This document shows positions 44,946 to 53,628 of a stretch of DNA of 64,000 bases, piece after piece. How positions within the stretch are numbered: position 1 is the stretch's first letter; each line of letters starts with the position of its first letter. The notes under the pieces are model-generated. The model was not told the origin of the DNA, ran no database searches, and worked only from the letters and a program-made list of their open reading frames with translations. This DNA comes from Lichenicoccus sp964247695 (GTDB lineage: Bacteria > Pseudomonadota > Alphaproteobacteria > Acetobacterales > Acetobacteraceae), in NCBI GenBank assembly GCA_964247695.1, contig CAXTVI010000007.1:48280-112279 (forward strand), read 5' to 3'. Made by a program: the position numbers and the translations under genes.

Positions 44946-45611
44946 TCACCGATCGGGGAGGAAGCCGCAGGCCAGGAGGGCTTCGAGCATGTGCGGTGGC
45001 GGCGGTGCAGTCGCCGCGACCTGCGGCTCGAGCGGCAGCCGGATCGCGCGGGCGAGCAGGTGCAGGTGGCTACCCGGCTCGCCGGCCTCGCCGTACAGCG
45101 CGTCGCCGATGATCGGGCAGCCGAGGCTCGCGCAATGCACCCGCGCCTGGTGCGTGCGCCCGGTCAGCAGCTCGAGCTCCAGCCAGCTCGTCGTGCCGGT
45201 GCCGCCGAGAACCCGGTAGCGGGTCCGGGCGACCGCCCCCTGCGGATCGGGTCGCATGCTCCAGCCCGCCTGCGCCGTGCTCTGCCTGAGCAACGGCAGG
45301 TCGATGATCCCCGTCGGGGCATCGGGCGCGCCGCGCACCAGGGCCCAGTAGATCTTGCCGGCGCGTCCCTCGGCGAAGCAGGCCTGGGCCGCGTGCAGCG
45401 CCGCCCGGCGGAGTGCCACCAGCAGGCAGCCGCTGGTGTCGGCGTCCAGCCGGTGCGCGAGCCAGGGGCCGTCGCGCCGCCGGGACAGCAACCCGAACCA
45501 ATCCTCGACAGAAGGGCCGCCGCCGGGTCCGGGATGCACCTTCAGCCCGGCAGGCTTGTCCAGGACGACGAACCGCGCATCCGAGAACAGCAGCCTGGGT
45601 TCTGTCTTCAG
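44946..45611 (-). CDS. RluA-family pseudouridine synthase, apparent CTG start
   Basis: Pseudouridine synthases of this family modify rRNA or tRNA. The protein has 221 residues, with LLFSDARFVVLDKPAGLKVHPG, the catalytic Asp56 in HRLDADTSG, and LLTGRTHQARVHCASLG. It lacks an S4 domain. The conserved N-terminus has no ATG, GTG or TTG near it: the frame simply runs on antiphase through the upstream MFS gene. CTG 45611 overlaps the MFS TGA as CTGA, copying the coupling seen elsewhere here, so I take it as start. A frameshift product or sequence error is possible. Confidence 0.78.
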   Translation of the reverse strand: MKTEPRLLFSDARFVVLDKPAGLKVHPGPGGGPSVEDWFGLLSRRRDGPWLAHRLDADTSGCLLVALRRAALHAAQACFAEGRAGKIYWALVRGAPDAPTGIIDLPLLRQSTAQAGWSMRPDPQGAVARTRYRVLGGTGTTSWLELELLTGRTHQARVHCASLGCPIIGDALYGEAGEPGSHLHLLARAIRLPLEPQVAATAPPPPHMLEALLACGFLPDR

Positions 45612-46843
45612 GATCTCGCGTGTTCCAGGTTGGGCAGGAACAGGGCCAGGATGCCGATGCCCGGCAGGAAGGCGCAGACCTCGTACACCGCGTCGATCCC
45701 GGCATGGTCCGCCAGCACGCCCAGCACCGCGGCACCCAGGCCACCCATGCCGAAGGCGAGGCCGAAGAACAGGCCCGAGACCATGCCGACCCGGCCCGGC
45801 AGCAACTCGGTCGCATAGACCAGGATGGCGGAAAAGGCGGAGGACAGCACCAGCCCGATCACCACGCTCAGCGCGATGGTCCAGCCGAAGCCGACATGCG
45901 GCAAGGCGAGGGTGAACGGCAGCACGCCGAGGATGGAGCCCCAGATGACGTATTTGCGGCCTATCCGGTCGCCGATCGGGCCGCCCGCGAAGGTGCCGGC
46001 GGCGGTGGCGCCGAGGAAGACGAAAAGCTCGACCTGGGCGGTCTGTGCTGACACCCCGAAGCGGTGCATCAGGTAGAAGATGTAGTAGCTGCCGATGCTG
46101 GCGAGGTAGAAATACTTCGAGAACACCAGGGCGATGAGCATGGCCAGCGCCGTGCCGGTCTGGCGGCGGCTGAGGCCGGTGGCGTGCCGCACGGTCTCCT
46201 TGCGGGCCAGCCGGCTCTGCTGCGAGTACCAGCGGCCGATGGCGCCCAGCAGGGCCACCCCGAGCAGCGCCAGCAGGCAGAACCAGGCGAGGCTGGACCG
46301 GCCGTTCGGCAGCACCACGAAGGCGGCCAGCAGCGGTCCCAGCGAGGTGCCGAAATTGCCGCCGACCTGGAACACCGACTGCGCGAAGCCGTGACGGCCG
46401 CCGGAGGCCAGCCGGGCGATGCGCGAGGCCTCGGGATGGAAGATCGAGGAACCGATGCCGAGCAGGGCGGCCCCGCCAAGCAGGTGCGCGTAGCTCTGCG
46501 CGAGTGCCAGGATCAGCAGGCCGGTCATCGAGACGCTCATGCCGGCCGCCAGCGACCAGGGCACCGGGCGGCGGTCGGTGAACTGGCCAACCAGGGGCTG
46601 CAGCAGCGACGCGGTGATCTGGTAGGTCAGCGTCAGCAGCCCGATCTGGCTGAACGACAGGTGGAAGCCGCCCTTCAGCAGCGGGTAGATCGCGGTCAGC
46701 AACGACTGGATGGTGTCGTTGAGCATGTGGCAGAGGCTGATCGTGCCGAGCACCAGGCCGGTGCGTCCCTGGGTCCCGCGGCCCTGGACGCGTTTGACGG
46801 GCGCGCGCAGGGGAACCTGTTGACCGGCGACGCTCTGGCTCAT
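45608..46843 (-). CDS. MFS transporter, fosmidomycin-resistance (Fsr) type
   Basis: The 411-residue protein has 12 helices. The N-terminal CHMLNDTIQSLLTAIYPLLKG and GIGSSIFHPEASRIARLASGGRHG are characteristic of Fsr-like exporters, as is QSVFQVGGNFGTSLGPL. E. coli Fsr confers fosmidomycin resistance; the physiological substrate here is unknown. The start at ATG 46843 leaves 148 bases to the divergent DHA2-type MFS gene. Its stop overlaps the RluA-type gene. Confidence 0.88.
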   Translation of the reverse strand: MSQSVAGQQVPLRAPVKRVQGRGTQGRTGLVLGTISLCHMLNDTIQSLLTAIYPLLKGGFHLSFSQIGLLTLTYQITASLLQPLVGQFTDRRPVPWSLAAGMSVSMTGLLILALAQSYAHLLGGAALLGIGSSIFHPEASRIARLASGGRHGFAQSVFQVGGNFGTSLGPLLAAFVVLPNGRSSLAWFCLLALLGVALLGAIGRWYSQQSRLARKETVRHATGLSRRQTGTALAMLIALVFSKYFYLASIGSYYIFYLMHRFGVSAQTAQVELFVFLGATAAGTFAGGPIGDRIGRKYVIWGSILGVLPFTLALPHVGFGWTIALSVVIGLVLSSAFSAILVYATELLPGRVGMVSGLFFGLAFGMGGLGAAVLGVLADHAGIDAVYEVCAFLPGIGILALFLPNLEHARS

Positions 46844-46991
46844 CGATCTTCCTCAATCCCGCAGGGCCTTCAGGCTCTACGCCGGCCGCGGCACCGGTTC
46901 AAACCTCAAGATGCTGAAATGATGCAAGGCAGCATCCCACGGGAGGCAGCGGTCTGGATTTCCCGGCGCCCAGCCTGTAGCGGCATGAGCC

Positions 46992-48401
46992 ATGTCGAGT
47001 GCGATCAGCGAGGACCCGCTTCCACAGGCGCCCGTGCTGGCGGACGGCCTGCACGGCCGTCCGAGGCAGCGCGCGATGCTGGCGATCGCGCTCTCGGTGC
47101 TGCTGTCCACCCTGGACTACGCCGTGGCCAACGTCGCCCTGCCGACAATTGCGCGCGACATCCATTGCACGGCGGCGGACTCGATCTGGGTCATCAACGG
47201 CTACCAGCTCGCCACCCTGATCGGCCTGCTGCCGCTGGCCTCGCTGGGAGAGATCAGGGGCCAGGACCGGATCTGCCGGATCGGGCTGATGGTGTTCATC
47301 GTCGCCTCCGCCCTGTGCGCGGCCTCGGACAGCCTGCCCGAGCTGGCCGGCGCGCGGGTGCTGCAGGGGCTTGGCGGCGCCTGCATCATGAGCGTCAACG
47401 CGGCCCTGGTGCGGGCGATCTACCCGAAGTCGCTGCTCGGCCGGGGCATTGCGATGAACGGCCTGGTGGTGGCGCTCGGCGTGGCGCTCGGACCCACGAT
47501 CGCGGCCGCGGTGCTGTCGGTCGCCAGCTGGCGCTGGATCTTCCTGATCAACCTGCCGCTCGGCGGCGCGGCGCTGCTGTTCGCCACGACCAGCCTGCCC
47601 GCGACGCTGCGCAGCGCGCGCCGCTTCGATCTCGGCAGTGCGACGCTGAGCATGCTCGCCCTCGGACCGCTGTTCATCGGCCTGGACCGTTTCGCGCACC
47701 ACGGCGCGATCGGCCTGTCCCTGGTTCTGATCGCGGTGGGCGCGGCCTGCCTGGCCTGGCTGGTGCGGCGCCAGCTTCAGGCCAGCGAGCCGCTGCTGCC
47801 GGTCGACCTGCTGCGGCTGGGCGACTTCCGGAGCGCCTTCATCGTCGGCATCCTCGGCTTCGTCTCGTCCAACTTCTTCATCATCGCAATGCCGTTCTTC
47901 TTCCAAGTAAGTCTGCATCGCTCGGCGGTGCAGACGGGCCTGCTGATCACGCCGTGGCCGCTGGCGATCGTGGCAATCTCGCCCCTGGTCGGCCGGCTCG
48001 CCGACCGGCATTCCGCCGGTTTCCTGTCGAGCGTCGGCCTGCTGATCACCGCCACCGGGTTCACCCTGCTCTGGCAGATGCCCGCGAGCCCGTCAGATTT
48101 CGACATCGCCTGGCGCATCGCGCTTGCCGGCAGCGGCTTCGGGTTGTTCCAGGCGCCAAACAACCGGGCGATGCTGACCGCCGCACCCATGCACCGGTCG
48201 GGCGGCGCCAGCGCCATGATCCCGGTGGCGCGGCTGCTCGGCCAGACCATCGGGGCGATGCTGGTGGCGCTGGTGTTCGGACTGCTGCCGGCCGAGAGTG
48301 CGCGGCACTGTCTGGCGTTCGGCGCCCTGGCCGGGATGATCGGTGCCGTGCTCAGCGCCGCCCGGCTGCTGCCCCGGTCGCGCCGGCGATCCGCGGCATG
48401 A
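46992..48401 (+). CDS. MFS transporter, DHA2 (14-helix) type
   Basis: The 469-residue protein is of the drug:H+ antiporter-2 group. It has the early motif STLDYAVANVALPTIA (an Asp in helix 1), WVINGYQLATLIGLLPL, GARVLQGLGGACIMSVNAALVRAIYP and a motif C-like GVALGPTIAAAV. Such pumps export cationic drugs or dyes; SmvA-like exporters look similar. The substrate is unknown. ATG 46992 is the first convincing start. Its TGA overlaps an ATG in the pepT frame. Confidence 0.87.
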   Translation: MSSAISEDPLPQAPVLADGLHGRPRQRAMLAIALSVLLSTLDYAVANVALPTIARDIHCTAADSIWVINGYQLATLIGLLPLASLGEIRGQDRICRIGLMVFIVASALCAASDSLPELAGARVLQGLGGACIMSVNAALVRAIYPKSLLGRGIAMNGLVVALGVALGPTIAAAVLSVASWRWIFLINLPLGGAALLFATTSLPATLRSARRFDLGSATLSMLALGPLFIGLDRFAHHGAIGLSLVLIAVGAACLAWLVRRQLQASEPLLPVDLLRLGDFRSAFIVGILGFVSSNFFIIAMPFFFQVSLHRSAVQTGLLITPWPLAIVAISPLVGRLADRHSAGFLSSVGLLITATGFTLLWQMPASPSDFDIAWRIALAGSGFGLFQAPNNRAMLTAAPMHRSGGASAMIPVARLLGQTIGAMLVALVFGLLPAESARHCLAFGALAGMIGAVLSAARLLPRSRRRSAA

Positions 48402-48424
48402 GCCATCACACCGGAGAACCCGCA

Positions 48425-49681
48425 ATGCCGCAGCCCGATCAGCAACTGGTGGAGCGTCTGTTCCGCTATCTTGCCGTCACCAGCCAGAGCGACGGTCGCG
48501 CGGAAACGCTGCCGTCCACGCCGGGACAGCGCGTGCTGGCCGAACTGCTCGCCGCCGAACTGGCCGCGCTCGGGCTCGAGGACATCCATCTCGATGCGAA
48601 CTGCGTGCTGACCGCGCTGAAGCGCGGCACCGTGCGCGAGGCCCCCTGCATCGGTTTCGTGGCGCATCTCGACACCGTCGATGTCGGGCTGTCGCCGGAT
48701 ATCCGCCCGCAGCGCCTGCGCTACGAGGGCCGCGACCTGTGCCTGAACCGGACGGCGGAGATCTGGCTGCGTGTGGCCGAGCATCCCGAACTGGAGCCCT
48801 ATGTCGGCGAGGACATCATCTTCGGCGACGGCACCAGCGTGCTGGGTGCGGACAACAAGGCGGCGATCGCGGTGGTGATGACGCTGCTAGACCGGCTCCG
48901 CCAGGGCGATCTGCCGCATGGCGACATCGCGGTTGCCTTCGTGCCGGACGAGGAGATCGGCCTGCGCGGCGCCAAGGTGATGGATCTTGGGCGATTTCCG
49001 GCGAGGTTCGCCTACACCATCGACAGCTGCGAGCGTGGCGAGCTGGTCTATGAGACCTTCAACGCCGCAAAGGCGACCATCGCCATTACCGGGGTGACGG
49101 CGCATCCGATGTCGGCCAAGGGCGTGATGGTGAACCCGGTGCGCGTCGCGGCCGACCTGATCGCGCAGTTCGATCCGCTCCAGACGCCGGAACATACCGA
49201 CGGGCGTGACGGCTACTGGTGGGTGAACAACGTGACGGCGAACGGCAACGAGGGGCTGCTGCATCTCTCGATCCGCGACTTCGACGCGGACGGCATCGCA
49301 GCGCGCAAGCGGCATGTCGAGGCGGCGGTGCAGACGGTGCGGGCGCTGCATCCGCGCGCCACGATCGAATGCGTCATCGAGGACCAGTACGGCAACATCG
49401 CGGACTCCCTCGGCGATGACCGCCGCCCGGTCGAGCTGATGCACGCGGCGTTCGCCGAGGTCGGCATCACGCCGAGGATCATCGCGATGCGCGGCGGCAC
49501 CGACGGCTCGGCGTTGTCCGCGCGCGGCATGCCGACGCCGAACTACTTCACCGGCGCGCTCAATTTTCATTCGCGGTACGAGTTCCTGCCGGTCAGCGCC
49601 TTTCGCGACGCCTACCGGGTGACGGAACGGCTCTGCGCGCTGGCCTCGCGTGCTACGGACCATGACGACAAGGTGGCCTGA
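48425..49681 (+). CDS. pepT: Peptidase T (tripeptide aminopeptidase)
   Basis: PepT cleaves the N-terminal residue of tripeptides, a di-zinc M20 enzyme. The 418-residue protein shows the metal ligands FVAHLDTVD (His), GADNKAAIA (Asp), VPDEEIGLRG (Glu), YTIDSCERGEL (Asp) and ALNFHSRYEF (His). ATG 48425 has GGAGA 8 bases upstream; ATG 48398, overlapping the MFS stop as ATGA, would add 9 residues. The open frame upstream is antiphase to the MFS genes and not coding. The SDR gene starts 3 bases after it. Confidence 0.93.
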   Translation: MPQPDQQLVERLFRYLAVTSQSDGRAETLPSTPGQRVLAELLAAELAALGLEDIHLDANCVLTALKRGTVREAPCIGFVAHLDTVDVGLSPDIRPQRLRYEGRDLCLNRTAEIWLRVAEHPELEPYVGEDIIFGDGTSVLGADNKAAIAVVMTLLDRLRQGDLPHGDIAVAFVPDEEIGLRGAKVMDLGRFPARFAYTIDSCERGELVYETFNAAKATIAITGVTAHPMSAKGVMVNPVRVAADLIAQFDPLQTPEHTDGRDGYWWVNNVTANGNEGLLHLSIRDFDADGIAARKRHVEAAVQTVRALHPRATIECVIEDQYGNIADSLGDDRRPVELMHAAFAEVGITPRIIAMRGGTDGSALSARGMPTPNYFTGALNFHSRYEFLPVSAFRDAYRVTERLCALASRATDHDDKVA

Positions 49682-49684
49682 ACC

Positions 49685-50443
49685 ATGGACCTGCATCTCG
49701 CCGGCAAGCGCGCCCTGATCACCGGGGGGTCGAAAGGCATCGGCCTCGCCACGGCCCTGGTGCTCGCCGAGGAAGGCTGCGACCTGGTCCTGGTGTCGCG
49801 CGATGCGAGCGCGCTCGCATCGGCCTTAGAGGCGGTGCGGAGCCGCCGGCAGGTCGGCGTGCAGGTCATCGCGGCCGACCTGTCGCGGCATGCGGAAGTC
49901 GAGCGGGTGGCGGCGGAAGCCGGCCCGCTCGACCTGCTGGTCAACAATGCCGGCGCAATCCCGGCCGGCGACCTGCAGGCGGTCGGCGATGCCGCCTGGC
50001 GGTCGGCCTGGGACCTGAAGGTGTTCGGCTATATCGGCCTGACCCGAGCGCTCTATCCGCGCCTGGCGGAGCGGCGCGGCGTGGTGGTCAACGTGATCGG
50101 CGCGGCTGGCGAGTATTTCGACCCGAACTACATCACCGGCAGCACCGGGAATGCGGCGCTGATGGCCTTTACCCGCAGCCTCGGCAAGGCAGCGCCGAAG
50201 GATGGCATGCGCGTGGTCGGAATCAATCCCGGCCCGGTCGGTACGGGACGCATCGAGACGCTGCTGCGCGCCCGGGCGCTGCGCGAGTTCGGCGACGAGG
50301 AGCGGTGGCAGGACTACACCCGGACCATGGCGTTCGGCCGTCCGGCCACGCCGGAGGAGATCGGCAGCGCCGTCGCCTTTCTTGCCTCGCCGCGCTCCGG
50401 CTACACGACCGGCACCATCCTCACCATCGACGGCGGCGCCTGA
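49685..50443 (+). CDS. SDR-family protein lacking the usual catalytic residues
   Basis: The 252-residue protein has the Rossmann motif TGGSKGIG at 13-20, an NNAG motif at 87-90 and the typical C-terminal GRPATPEEIGSAVAFLAS and TIDGGA. At the catalytic site, where Tyr-x3-Lys is expected, it reads G152-S-T-G-N156-AAL, and the preceding Ser is Gly139. It therefore appears to lack the proton relay. It may bind NAD(P) without standard catalysis or use other residues. It is likely co-transcribed with pepT. Confidence 0.8.
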   Translation: MDLHLAGKRALITGGSKGIGLATALVLAEEGCDLVLVSRDASALASALEAVRSRRQVGVQVIAADLSRHAEVERVAAEAGPLDLLVNNAGAIPAGDLQAVGDAAWRSAWDLKVFGYIGLTRALYPRLAERRGVVVNVIGAAGEYFDPNYITGSTGNAALMAFTRSLGKAAPKDGMRVVGINPGPVGTGRIETLLRARALREFGDEERWQDYTRTMAFGRPATPEEIGSAVAFLASPRSGYTTGTILTIDGGA

Positions 50444-50513
50444 GGCCCACTGGCAGTCGGGCGCTTCGAAGTCCATATTCGGGTAGCCGGGAGACCGAGA
50501 GCAGGAGATCGTC

Positions 50514-51011
50514 ATGGACGTGCAGACCATCGACCAGTCCTACCAGCAGTTGCAGGGGCAGTCGCAGCAGACCGTGCAGGCGCTACAGACGCTCGGCAAC
50601 AAGCTTCAGGTCGCGGCCCAGGGCGGCGACCAGCAGGCCCGCGAGTGGCTGCTCGACCTGCGCGAGCTGGCCCTCTCCTTCCGGTCCGAGCAGGACCAGG
50701 TCAGCAACCTGTTGCAGGCGCTGCACGGCTTCGTCGCCAACCAGGCCCAACTCCAGGGACAGGTCCAGCAGTCGGCACCGCCACCGCCGCAGGGCAACTG
50801 GGGCCAGAGCCCGAACTTCGTCCCCCAGCCGGGATATTCCCAGCAGCAGCCAAGCTATGGTGGCCAGCCGGGAGGCTTCATGGGTGGCGCGGGAAGCGGC
50901 GCACCGGTCGGCGGGATGATTGGCAACTTCCTGAACTCGGGCTTCGGCCGCGCGATCGAGATGGGCGCCGGCTTCGGCATCGGCGACGACCTGATCAACA
51001 AGATCTTCTGA
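50514..51011 (+). CDS. Hypothetical Q/G-rich protein
   Basis: A 165-residue protein of unknown family. Residues 1-90 are predicted helical and Gln-rich (QSYQQLQGQSQQTVQALQT, then REWLLDLRELALSFRSEQDQ), probably a coiled coil. Residues 90-125 are a disordered Pro/Gln/Gly/Tyr stretch, and the C-terminal 40 are Gly-rich with small hydrophobic residues (GGMIGNFLNSGFGRAIEMGAG). No signal peptide is seen. The AGGAGA before ATG 50514 is a good ribosome site. The layout suggests a protein- or membrane-associating adaptor; nothing more can be said. Confidence 0.6.
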   Translation: MDVQTIDQSYQQLQGQSQQTVQALQTLGNKLQVAAQGGDQQAREWLLDLRELALSFRSEQDQVSNLLQALHGFVANQAQLQGQVQQSAPPPPQGNWGQSPNFVPQPGYSQQQPSYGGQPGGFMGGAGSGAPVGGMIGNFLNSGFGRAIEMGAGFGIGDDLINKIF

Positions 51012-51033
51012 CGACCCGCGATGTCCGGGGAGA

Positions 51034-53178
51034 TCAGTCGCCGCCGATCATCGACCTGATCCGGATGGCCAGTGCGTCCAGGGCGAACGGCTTGGTCATC
51101 ACCTGCATCCCTGGAGCAAGGTGCCCCTCATCGAGGATTGCGTTCTCGGCATAGCCAGTGATGAACAGCACCTTCAGCCCCGAGCGCACCTCGCGCGCGG
51201 CGTCCGCAAGCTGGCGGCCATTCATGCCGCCCGGCAGGCCGACATCGGTCACAATCAGGTCGAGACGGTGCTGCGACCTGACCAGCCCCAGCCCTTCGGC
51301 CGCGTCGGCTGCCTCGATCGCCATGTAGCCGAGCTCGTCCAGCACCTCGGTGACAAGCATCCGCACGGTCGGTTCGTCGTCCACCACCAGGACGGTCTCG
51401 CCCTGCCGCGCCCTGGGTGGCGGTCCCGTTGCGGCCTGCCCTTCAACGGCATCCGGGAGGCCATGATGGCGGGGCAGGTAGAGGCTGACGGTCGTGCCCT
51501 GCCCTGGCACCGAACGGATCCGCGCCTGACCCCCCGACTGGCGGACGAAGCCGTAGATCATGGACAGGCCGAGGCCGGTCCCCATGCCGATCGGCTTGGT
51601 GGTGAAGAACGGATCGAAGGCGCGGGCGATGACCTCCGGCGTCATGCCGCTGCCGATATCGTCCACCTGGAGCGAGACGTATTCCCCCGTCGGCAGGTCC
51701 TGTGCCCGTGCCTCGGCCATGCTGAAGGCATGGTTCACGGTCCTGATCGTCACCTCCCCGCCCTCCGGCATCGCGTCGCGCGCATTGATGCAGAGGTTGA
51801 GCAGCGCGCTCTCGAGCTGGTTCGGATCGACCATGCTGGTCCACAGCGTGTTGCAGGCTTCGACCCGCATCGCAACCGAGGGACCCATGGTGCGGCGGAT
51901 CAGCTCCGCCATTCCGGCGACCAGCCGGTTGATATCGGTTGGCTTCGGAGCCAGCGTCTGGCGCCTGGAAAAGGCGAGCAGCCGGTGGGTCAGGGCCGCA
52001 GCCCTGTCGGCCGCGCCGCGTGCGGCGTCGATATAGCGGGCGGCCTGTCCGGCGCGGCCCTCCGACAGGCGCAGGTCCAGCAGGTCCAGGCTGCCTGTGA
52101 TGCCGGTCAGCAGGTTGTTGAAGTCGTGCGCGATGCCGCCGGTGAGCTGGCCGACCGCCTCCATCTTCTGTGCCTGCCGGAGCTGCTCCTCGGCCTGGGC
52201 CAGCGCCTCGGCCTGCTGCTTCTCGGCGTTGATGTCGCGGCCGTAGGCATAGACCAGGTCGCCCTCGACCGAGGTGTTCCAGGAAATCCAGCGCAGGCTG
52301 CCGTCGCGATGCCGCCACCGGCTCTCGAAACTGGTCAGGTCACGCCGGGCGGCCGCATCGTCCAGCCCGTCCTGGGCCAGCGTCGCATCCTCGGTCCAGA
52401 TGAACTCGAGGAAGCTGCGCCCGACGATTTCGGCGGTGTCGTGGCCGAGGATCGCCGTCCAGGCCGGGTTGACCGCGCGGAAGATGCCGTCGACGCCGAT
52501 CACCACCAGCAGGTCGCGCGAGTTGCGCCAGACCCGGTCATGCTCGGCGGTGCGTTCGGCGACGCGCCGCTCCAGCTCCGCATTCAGTGACGCAAGCTCG
52601 GCCGCGGCGACACGCAGGCGCTGCTCGGCCTGCATCTTGGAGGTGGTCTCGACCACGATGGCGATGATGCCCTCGGGCCGGCCGCTCTCGCCGATGATCG
52701 GCGAGTAGTCCAGGTTCATCCAGACCTGCTCCGGCTGGCCGCTGCGCTGCAGGGTGAGTTCCTGGTCCCTGTAGGCAAGGGTGCCCCCGGCCAGCCCGAC
52801 CCGCATGACGTTATCGTTGAAGTCCGCGATCTCGTCCCAGCCTTCGCGAACCCGGGACCCGAGCAGCCTCGGGTGGCGGCCTCCGGCGAAGCCTGAATAG
52901 GCGTCGTTGTAGATCATGATGCCGTCCTGGCCCCACAGCGTCACGATCGGGACCGGCGAGCGCAGGATGAGGGCGACCGTGGTGCGCAGGCTCTGCGGCC
53001 AGCGAGCCACCGAGCCGAGCGGCGTGGCGCCCCAGTCATAGGCGGCAATCAGCTCCGAGAGCTCGCCACCGCCGTCCAGGAACGCCTCGTCATCCTGTTC
53101 CGCATCCTGACGCTCGGCGGTGGTCGGCAGCTTCATGCACACCCATCGGGGTAGTTCGTCCCGGTCGTCATAGCGCAC
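51034..53178 (-). CDS. Hybrid histidine kinase with PAS domains and a C-terminal receiver
   Basis: A soluble sensor of 714 residues from GTG 53178, or 700 from ATG 53136. It has an N-terminal PAS-like domain (about 50-185), a coiled coil (MQAEQRLRVAAAELASLNAELE), a second PAS domain (about 215-325), the HisKA H-box QLTGGIAHDFNNLL and an HATPase domain (NLCINARDAMP, DIGSGM, GMGTGLGLSMIYG). A receiver domain with DDEPTVR and IVTDVGLPG follows. There is no membrane segment, so it probably senses an internal signal. No separate response regulator is adjacent. It lies 48 bases after the MerR gene. Confidence 0.9.
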   Translation of the reverse strand: MRYDDRDELPRWVCMKLPTTAERQDAEQDDEAFLDGGGELSELIAAYDWGATPLGSVARWPQSLRTTVALILRSPVPIVTLWGQDGIMIYNDAYSGFAGGRHPRLLGSRVREGWDEIADFNDNVMRVGLAGGTLAYRDQELTLQRSGQPEQVWMNLDYSPIIGESGRPEGIIAIVVETTSKMQAEQRLRVAAAELASLNAELERRVAERTAEHDRVWRNSRDLLVVIGVDGIFRAVNPAWTAILGHDTAEIVGRSFLEFIWTEDATLAQDGLDDAAARRDLTSFESRWRHRDGSLRWISWNTSVEGDLVYAYGRDINAEKQQAEALAQAEEQLRQAQKMEAVGQLTGGIAHDFNNLLTGITGSLDLLDLRLSEGRAGQAARYIDAARGAADRAAALTHRLLAFSRRQTLAPKPTDINRLVAGMAELIRRTMGPSVAMRVEACNTLWTSMVDPNQLESALLNLCINARDAMPEGGEVTIRTVNHAFSMAEARAQDLPTGEYVSLQVDDIGSGMTPEVIARAFDPFFTTKPIGMGTGLGLSMIYGFVRQSGGQARIRSVPGQGTTVSLYLPRHHGLPDAVEGQAATGPPPRARQGETVLVVDDEPTVRMLVTEVLDELGYMAIEAADAAEGLGLVRSQHRLDLIVTDVGLPGGMNGRQLADAAREVRSGLKVLFITGYAENAILDEGHLAPGMQVMTKPFALDALAIRIRSMIGGD

Positions 53179-53226
53179 ATCCTGCGCGGCAGACCAGGAA
53201 CACGTTACGACAGCGTATTGGCTAGG

Positions 53227-53628
53227 CTACTGCCTGAGGGTGGCCGCGACCTGCCGCTCGATCTCGGCCAGCTCGCGCAGGGTCTCGGTGATGGCGTCCT
53301 TCATGCTGCTCAGGTGCGCGATCCGCTTGCGGATCGCCTTCAGCAGGCGGCGCTGCTGCTCCTGGTGCCCGGGGTCGACGTCGTAGAGGTCGAGGAACTC
53401 CTTGATGTCGCGCAGCGTGAAGCCGAGCCGTTTGCCGCGCAGGATGAGCTGCAGGCGGGCGCGGTCGCGATGCGTATAGATGCGCGCGCCACCGGCCCGC
53501 GACGGGTTGATCAGGCCCTTGTCCTCGTAGAAGCGCAGGGCGCGGGCGGTGACTCCAAGGGCCGTCGCCAGTTCGGTCACCGTATAGAGCCGGGTCGAGG
53601 CGGCGTTCTGGATCACCTGGTCAGGCAT
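53227..53628 (-). CDS. MerR-family regulator (GnyR/LiuR-like)
   Basis: The 133-residue protein has a MerR winged helix (LYTVTELATALGVTARALRFYEDKGLI, NPSRAGGARIYTHRDRARLQLIL) and a C-terminal coiled coil. The phrase LILRGKRLGFTLRDIKEFLDLYD is typical of regulators of branched-chain amino acid and fatty acid catabolism (LiuR/GnyR). It lacks effector cysteines, so it is not a metal sensor. It is the last gene of the beta-oxidation operon; its ATG (53628) overlaps the previous gene's stop by 8 bases. Autoregulation with the cluster is likely. Confidence 0.85.
   Translation of the reverse strand: MPDQVIQNAASTRLYTVTELATALGVTARALRFYEDKGLINPSRAGGARIYTHRDRARLQLILRGKRLGFTLRDIKEFLDLYDVDPGHQEQQRRLLKAIRKRIAHLSSMKDAITETLRELAEIERQVAATLRQ

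Noticed and set aside
45612..46856. Long N-terminal extension of the RluA-type protein
   Set aside because: It is the shifted frame of the MFS gene, low in complexity and rich in Arg/Pro. It cannot be the synthase N-terminus.
46064..48397. A long open frame continuous with pepT through both MFS transporter genes
   Set aside because: It is antisense to the Fsr-type gene and out of frame with the DHA2-type gene. Only the part from about 48398 matches peptidase T.
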